From: Clostridia bacterium
GTDB lineage: Bacteria > Bacillota > Clostridia > Oscillospirales > CAG-382
NCBI GenBank assembly: GCA_017613815.1
Contig: JAGADB010000153.1
Span: 1-11,081, forward strand
Length of the DNA: 11,081 nt
Direction of reading: 5' to 3'
This document shows positions 7,034 through 11,081 of this stretch, in pieces; within the stretch, counting starts at the first letter, position 1; every line of letters begins with the position of its first letter. Position numbers and translations under genes: made by a program. Under the pieces are notes generated by a model. It ran no database searches. It saw nothing but the letters and a program-made list of their open reading frames with translations, and was not told where the DNA came from.

Positions 7034-8506
7034 ATGCCCCAAACGAACGGAAAATACCAAAATGAGAAACTGAAAATCTATAAGGAATTTTTACGCGGAA
7101 AAACCGCGTCGGTAATAGGCGTCGGAATAAGCAACGTGCCGCTTCTTCGCTTCCTTGCCGAAAACGGAGTAAAGGTTTACGCGAGAGACCGCAAGGAAAA
7201 GGAGAAACTTGCCGAAAACAAGAATCTCGACATTGAAAAACTGCAAAAAGACGGCGTGGAATTCATAACCGGCGAAAACTACCTCGAAAATATAAAAGAG
7301 GAAATCGTTTTCAAAAGCCCCGGCGTGCGCTTCGACAAGCCCGAAATATTGAGAGCGCACGAAAACGGCTCTCTCATAACGTCGGAAATGGAGGCGTTTC
7401 TGTCGCTCTGCCCCTCGAAAATAATAGTTATTACCGGAAGCAACGGCAAAACGACGACGACGACGCTGACCGCCGAAATCCTCAAAAGAGAAGGCAAAAA
7501 AGTATGGCTCGGCGGCAATATCGGAAACCCTCTTTTGAGCTTTATAGACGAAATTTCGCCTTCCGACTTTACCGTGCTCGAGCTTTCGAGCTTCCAGCTC
7601 CATACAGTAAACCGCTTTGAAAACAAGGGGCTTCCGTTTGCGCATCTTACCTTCCCCGACGTCGGAGTGATAACGAATATTTCCCCAAACCACCTCGACT
7701 GGCACACCGATATGGACGAGTACGCTTTCTCTAAACGCGCGGTGTTTGCGCATATGGATAAAACGCGCGGAAAACTCGTGATAAACAGACAGAGCGACGG
7801 GTACGTAAAAAGGTTTGCAAAAGAGGCAAAAGACGAAAAAATAAAAGTTTCGACCTTCTCGGCGTACGACGGAAAAAAAGAAAAAGGCGCGTCGTATGAA
7901 GACGGTATTATTTATATCGACGGCGAAAAATATTTGTCGGCAAAGGACATCGTCATTCCCGGACTTCACAATATCGAAAACTATATGGCGGCGATTCTCG
8001 CAACGCGCGATTTTGCAAAAAAAGAGTCGGCGGAAAGCACAGCGTGTACCTTTGCGGGCGTGCCGCACAGACTTCAGCTTATTTGCGAAAAAGACGGCGT
8101 TAAATTCTACAACAGCTCGATAGACTCCTCTCCCTCGAGGACCTGCGCCGCGCTGTCGTGCTTCTCGGGCGATTATAACGGAAAGATTAACATAATTCTC
8201 GGCGGCTACGACAAGCACATCCCGTTTGACGAGCTCGCAAAGCCGCTCTGCGAAAAGAACTGCAAGCTCTATATCACGGGGCATACGGCGCAAAAGATAT
8301 ATAAGGCGGTAACCGAAAGCGAATATTTTAAAGCAAATCCCGTAAAGATTTATATGTGCAAAAACTTCGACGAGGCGGTTATTTCGGCGAAAAACAACGC
8401 GAAAAGCGGAGAAATCGTGCTTCTTTCGCCCGCCTGCGCGTCGTTCGACGAGTTTGCGAATTTTGAAAAGCGCGGAGAAAGGTTCGCCTTTCTCGTAAAC
8501 GCATAA
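7034..8506 (+). CDS. murD: UDP-N-acetylmuramoyl-L-alanine--D-glutamate ligase
   Basis: The enzyme adds D-glutamate to UDP-MurNAc-L-Ala with ATP in the cytosolic stage of peptidoglycan synthesis. The 490-residue product shows the three Mur-ligase domains. An N-terminal UDP-binding region has GVGISNVPLL (29-38). The central ATPase has the P-loop GSNGKTTTT (135-143), ELSSFQL (183-189), NHLDWH (219-224) and Lys234 in the place of the carbamylated lysine. The C-terminal domain has HRLQLI (345-350), GGYDKHIPFDEL (390-401) and LLSPACASFDEFANFEKRG (463-481). These last two blocks distinguish MurD from MurC, MurE and MurF. The stretch matching the SKATN motif is divergent (NSSIDSSPSRT). The start has AAGGACA about 7 bases upstream. 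The gene lies outside any division-and-cell-wall cluster. Identification is secure. Confidence 0.95.
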   Translation: MPQTNGKYQNEKLKIYKEFLRGKTASVIGVGISNVPLLRFLAENGVKVYARDRKEKEKLAENKNLDIEKLQKDGVEFITGENYLENIKEEIVFKSPGVRFDKPEILRAHENGSLITSEMEAFLSLCPSKIIVITGSNGKTTTTTLTAEILKREGKKVWLGGNIGNPLLSFIDEISPSDFTVLELSSFQLHTVNRFENKGLPFAHLTFPDVGVITNISPNHLDWHTDMDEYAFSKRAVFAHMDKTRGKLVINRQSDGYVKRFAKEAKDEKIKVSTFSAYDGKKEKGASYEDGIIYIDGEKYLSAKDIVIPGLHNIENYMAAILATRDFAKKESAESTACTFAGVPHRLQLICEKDGVKFYNSSIDSSPSRTCAALSCFSGDYNGKINIILGGYDKHIPFDELAKPLCEKNCKLYITGHTAQKIYKAVTESEYFKANPVKIYMCKNFDEAVISAKNNAKSGEIVLLSPACASFDEFANFEKRGERFAFLVNA

Positions 8507-8521
8507 AAAGCAGGTGAAAAA

Positions 8522-8950
8522 ATGGGCGCAAAAGTGCAGAGAAACACAAAACACAGTAAAACCGTGCTGGAATGCTTAAAGGAAAACGCGTCAAGGCACT
8601 TGACGGCAAAAGAGGTCGCAGTGTTGCTTTCAAAGGACGGAAAAGACGTCTCCAACGCCACGATTTACAGACAGCTCGAAAAACTCACCCAAAGCGGCGA
8701 AGTAAGAAAGTACATCACCTCTCCCGGCGAGAGCGCCTGCTTTCAGTACGCCGGAATTGACGGAAAAAGCGAGTGCGAGCGGCACTTTCATCTAAAATGC
8801 ACCGTCTGCGAAAAGCTTTTTCACGTGAGCTGCGAATACCTTGAAAAGTTAGAGGAGCACGTAAAAGAGCACCACGGATTTAAAATCGACAACACGCGCA
8901 CCGTGCTTTACGGAATATGCGGCGAATGCGCTGAAAAAATGAAAAAATAA
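8522..8950 (+). CDS. Fur-family metalloregulator, possibly Zur-like
   Basis: A 142-residue DNA-binding repressor of the Fur/Zur/PerR family, which senses a metal ion or peroxide and binds operators as a dimer. Residues 10-65 form the winged helix, with the recognition segment SNATIYRQLEKLTQSGEV (44-61). The C-terminal part has HFHLKC (88-93). Cys93, Cys96, Cys133 and Cys136 form two CxxC pairs, the structural zinc site. Cys85, His88, His90 and acidic or His residues in the EYLEKLEEHVKEHHG stretch could make the sensing site. A cysteine near that site is reminiscent of zinc sensors, so Zur is my best guess, but Fur cannot be excluded. AGGTG precedes the ATG by a few bases. The gene is 15 bases after murD and 19 before a membrane-protein gene. 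No Fur-type operator is apparent in either gap. Confidence 0.9.
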   Translation: MGAKVQRNTKHSKTVLECLKENASRHLTAKEVAVLLSKDGKDVSNATIYRQLEKLTQSGEVRKYITSPGESACFQYAGIDGKSECERHFHLKCTVCEKLFHVSCEYLEKLEEHVKEHHGFKIDNTRTVLYGICGECAEKMKK

Positions 8951-8969
8951 GCAAAAATCGGGGAAAGAA

Positions 8970-9719
8970 ATGAACGAGGAAAAGAAACAAATATTAAAAA
9001 AACTGCTGGCAATACTGTCGGTCATAACCTATATCACGGTGCTTTTGCTCATAACCTTCTATTTCGCCGTCAATTTCAAGGAAATAAACTCCGCCGAAAG
9101 CTTCAGGGACTACGTTTTGTCGTTCGGCGCAAAGGGAATTTTGGTCGGTCTGGGACTGCAGATTTTGCAGATTTTCGTTGCGCTCATACCCGGCGAGATA
9201 ATCGAAGTGGGCATGGGATACGCGTTCGGCGCGATAACCGGCACGCTTATATGCTATATCGGAGTCGCGGTTGCGAGCACGTTTATCTTTCTTCTGATTA
9301 AGAAATACGGAAAAAAGGCGCTCGACCTCTTTGATGCGAAAGACAAGATGGACAACTTAAAATTCGTGCAGAAATACGTAAACGACCACGAAAAACTGCG
9401 TATGATAACCTTTATTCTCTTTTTCATACCGGGAACGCCGAAGGACCTTTTCACCTATTTCTTTGCGCTGACGCCCCTTACTCTCGGCGAGTTCCTTGCC
9501 ATCTCACTTATTGCGAGAATCCCGTCAATCGTGTCGTCGACCGTCGGCGGAATGTTAATCCACAACGAACACTACCTTGCGGCGACGGTGCTTTTCGTCA
9601 TAACCGCGGTGCTGAGCGCCATAGGCTGGCTCGGCTACGAAAAATACAGTAAAAAGAAAAACGCCGACAAAGAGGAAAACAGGGAAACGGAAAAAGATAC
9701 CGAAAAAGAGGAAAATTAA
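8970..9719 (+). CDS. TVP38/TMEM64 (VTT domain) membrane protein
   Basis: A 249-residue polytopic inner-membrane protein of the TVP38/TMEM64 branch of the VTT/DedA superfamily. Related members move lipids such as undecaprenyl phosphate or affect membrane homeostasis; the substrate of this one is unknown. A first membrane helix lies at about 12-34. The conserved core follows: IPGEIIEVGMGYAFGAITG (74-92), a helix to about 110, a charged loop, then ILFFIPGTPKDLFTYFFALTP (149-169) and IARIPSIVSSTVGG (181-194). A last helix spans about 203-222. The tail from 226 is very rich in Lys and Glu and should be cytosolic. GGGGAAAG lies just before the ATG. Its position between a metalloregulator and a secreted envelope protein fits a membrane or wall role, but only weakly. 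Confidence 0.87.
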   Translation: MNEEKKQILKKLLAILSVITYITVLLLITFYFAVNFKEINSAESFRDYVLSFGAKGILVGLGLQILQIFVALIPGEIIEVGMGYAFGAITGTLICYIGVAVASTFIFLLIKKYGKKALDLFDAKDKMDNLKFVQKYVNDHEKLRMITFILFFIPGTPKDLFTYFFALTPLTLGEFLAISLIARIPSIVSSTVGGMLIHNEHYLAATVLFVITAVLSAIGWLGYEKYSKKKNADKEENRETEKDTEKEEN

Positions 9720-9746
9720 TACAAAAAACACCGAAACAAACGGAAA

Positions 9747-9751
9747 GGAGG
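9747..9751 (+). promoter_or_regulatory. Strong ribosome-binding site for the secreted protein
   Basis: GGAGG, within AAAGGAGG, lies 7 bases before the ATG at 9759. It is the closest match to the anti-Shine-Dalgarno sequence in the window. It also suggests that this last gene has its own good translation start rather than depending on coupling to the gene before. Confidence 0.8.
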
Positions 9752-9758
9752 ACCGCAA

Positions 9759-11069
9759 ATGAAGAAAATTTCAACAAAAATAAAGGCGCTCGTGCTTTGC
9801 GCGCTCATTTTCGCGGCCGCCTTTTCGCAAACGGCTTTCGGCGTGCAGTACAACGACGCGAAATACGCAAATTACGTTAATATGAACGGCGAAAACGACA
9901 CGGGTCGCGGATATACCGTTCCCAACCTCTACCGCCAGGACGCGTCGTATAAAAACGTAAAGAGCTTTCCGCTCGTGGTAATGAGCTCGGTGGAATACGT
10001 GCCGCTTGAAATTTTCGCGATGTATTCCTATATAGAGGTCGTTTACAGCAAGCTCTCCTTCGGTTTTTATATAAACAACACCAACACAAACAAATATATC
10101 GCCTTTAACTTGGAGGACGGCACGACGACTACCTCCGCCGACCAGGCTGTCGACGCGTCGGTGCAGCTTTGCTACCGCACCTATTACGTGCCGGCAAAAA
10201 CCGTCTGCGACGCGGTTGGGCTTAATTTCGAGAGCTACGACAACGCGTCGGACGGCATACACGCGGCGAGAATTTCGGACGGAAGCGCAAAATACACGCT
10301 TGCCGAGCTCGTCGATATGTACAGCCCCAAAAAGAACGACACCTCGTCCCAGGGCGGACAGACCGGGGAAACCGATACGACGGAAAGCACGCAGCACGAA
10401 TCGGGACAGAGCGGACAGAGTGCCGCGCCGCCCGACGACACGTACAAAAACGTGCTTTCGAGAAACATTTATATTTCGTTTGACAACTGCCCCGACGGTT
10501 TTACCGAAAACATCCTCGATATTTTGAAATCCCATAACTGCGGCGCTACGTTCTTTATGACGGCGGACAAAATTCTTTCGAGTCCCGAAACGGTAAGGAG
10601 AATTCTCGTCGAGGGGCACAATATGGGAATTTACTGCCAGACAGACGGCGCGTCGGGCGAGGAATATTCCCCGAAAGACGAAACCGAAAGAATTCTTTCG
10701 GAAATAAAAGAAGCAAACGCGGCGTTGAAGCTCGTAACAAAGAAAAAGGCAAGATACGTGAGAATAAGGGGCGCGCACGAAAAGGAATTAAAGGAAAACG
10801 GCATAGAAAAAGCCCTCAAAGACGAGGGGCTCGTGATTTACGGATATACTTTCGACACGAGAGTTTACGGCAGGGCGCAGGGGGTTTACGAAGCGCTGGT
10901 GCGCGAGATTGCGGAGAAAAATACAAGCCGCGCGGCGACGCATTTTATTGACTTCTCGTCGGGCTCGTTCAATCCGGGAGCCCTTTCGAGATTTCTGGAA
11001 TTCTGCGGAAAATACACTCAGTTCAGGACTGTAAAATCAGACGAATACACGGTTTTGCCGACCGTGTGA
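9759..11069 (+). CDS. Secreted protein with degenerate polysaccharide-deacetylase domain
   Basis: A 436-residue exported protein. Residues 1-28 are a signal peptide (Lys-rich start, hydrophobic 10-22, probable cleavage after TAFG). No lipobox, LPXTG motif or second membrane helix is visible. Residues 29-190 form a domain of uncertain family; VPLEIFAMYSYIEVVYS and YYVPAKTVCDAVGLNFESY recall copper-amine-oxidase N-terminal (stalk) domains. A Ser/Thr/Gln/Gly-rich linker spans about 191-228. Residues 235-430 look like a NodB fold: NIYISFDNCPDGFTENILDIL followed by GATFFMTAD (262-270), then VEGHNMGIY and a C-terminal THFIDF. The metal site is broken. TFDDGP has become SFDNCP (Asp242, Asn243), and the two histidines of the HxxxH motif are Tyr292 and Asp296. 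It is therefore probably not a zinc-dependent deacetylase and may bind wall polysaccharide instead. Confidence 0.82.
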   Translation: MKKISTKIKALVLCALIFAAAFSQTAFGVQYNDAKYANYVNMNGENDTGRGYTVPNLYRQDASYKNVKSFPLVVMSSVEYVPLEIFAMYSYIEVVYSKLSFGFYINNTNTNKYIAFNLEDGTTTTSADQAVDASVQLCYRTYYVPAKTVCDAVGLNFESYDNASDGIHAARISDGSAKYTLAELVDMYSPKKNDTSSQGGQTGETDTTESTQHESGQSGQSAAPPDDTYKNVLSRNIYISFDNCPDGFTENILDILKSHNCGATFFMTADKILSSPETVRRILVEGHNMGIYCQTDGASGEEYSPKDETERILSEIKEANAALKLVTKKKARYVRIRGAHEKELKENGIEKALKDEGLVIYGYTFDTRVYGRAQGVYEALVREIAEKNTSRAATHFIDFSSGSFNPGALSRFLEFCGKYTQFRTVKSDEYTVLPTV

Positions 11070-11074
11070 TAAAG

Positions 11075-11081
11075 AAAGGAA
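11075..11081 (+). promoter_or_regulatory. Ribosome-binding-site-like sequence for a gene beyond the window
   Basis: AAAGGAA follows the last stop codon after 5 bases and runs to the window edge. The same pattern (stop, few bases, AAGGA-like site, ATG) joins the genes inside the window, so the run of + strand genes probably continues to the right. Confidence 0.45.

Noticed and set aside
7451..7465. Five ACG triplets in a row inside murD
   Set aside because: They encode the threonine run of the P-loop (GKTTTTT), so a protein motif and threonine codon preference explain the repeat.
7091..8554. A 487-codon open frame on the - strand covering nearly all of murD
   Set aside because: The translation is Phe/Arg/Val-rich without any recognisable motif and lies exactly opposite a clear murD. 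The open frame follows from the codon bias of murD, which rarely uses codons that read as stops on the other strand.
9771..10778. A 335-codon - strand frame opposite the secreted protein
   Set aside because: It is Arg/Val-rich with no signal peptide or domain. The + strand gene has a strong ribosome-binding site, a signal peptide and a recognisable fold.
1..11081. A new defence system, mobile element, prophage or CRISPR array
   Set aside because: All ten genes belong to core or envelope families. There are no integrases, transposases, terminal repeats or spaced direct repeats, and no gene looks compositionally foreign by eye.

Overview
The window looks like the replication-origin end of a Gram-positive bacterial chromosome, most likely a Clostridia-like Bacillota. 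I infer this from the Bacillus-type origin layout just before dnaN, the GGAGG-type ribosome-binding sites, the clostridial-style type IIA topoisomerase A subunit, the peptidoglycan gene murD and a Fur-family regulator with a clostridial-type HFHLKC motif. Nothing in the sequence fixes a genus. The standard code fits all ORFs (TGA is used as stop).

Layout. Bases 1-132 hold the right-hand part of oriC. There are two DnaA boxes in tandem, a short GC cluster, and four CTA triplets that read as DnaA-trios. An AT-rich stretch follows, running into dnaN. Ten genes follow, all on the + strand, so they lie co-directional with a fork moving rightwards from the origin: dnaN (sliding clamp), a GyrA/ParC-like topoisomerase subunit, rnhB (RNase HII), yraN (UPF0102 nuclease-like), an M19 dipeptidase, thrC (threonine synthase), murD (peptidoglycan precursor ligase), a Fur-family regulator, a TVP38/TMEM64 (VTT) membrane protein, and a secreted protein with a degenerate polysaccharide-deacetylase domain. 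The window ends on a ribosome-binding-site-like sequence for another gene just outside.

Organisation. Gaps between genes run from a 17-base overlap to 39 bases. I see no terminator hairpin and no clear internal promoter, so one long transcript, or a few overlapping ones, is plausible. The first four genes concern DNA replication and maintenance: clamp, decatenation or supercoiling, removal of ribonucleotides and RNA primers, and a nuclease-like protein. The rest mix amino-acid metabolism with cell-envelope work. dnaA should lie just left of the window. The yaaA, recF and gyrB genes usual after dnaN in Bacillota are absent here.

Most of the window is ordinary core-genome content. I found no CRISPR array, transposon, prophage, tRNA, rRNA or defence system. 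The points worth a second look are the well-formed origin unwinding module, the rearranged gene order after dnaN, the lineage-specific features of the topoisomerase subunit (alanine at the main quinolone-resistance position, no GyrA box), and the secreted deacetylase-like protein that has lost its metal ligands.
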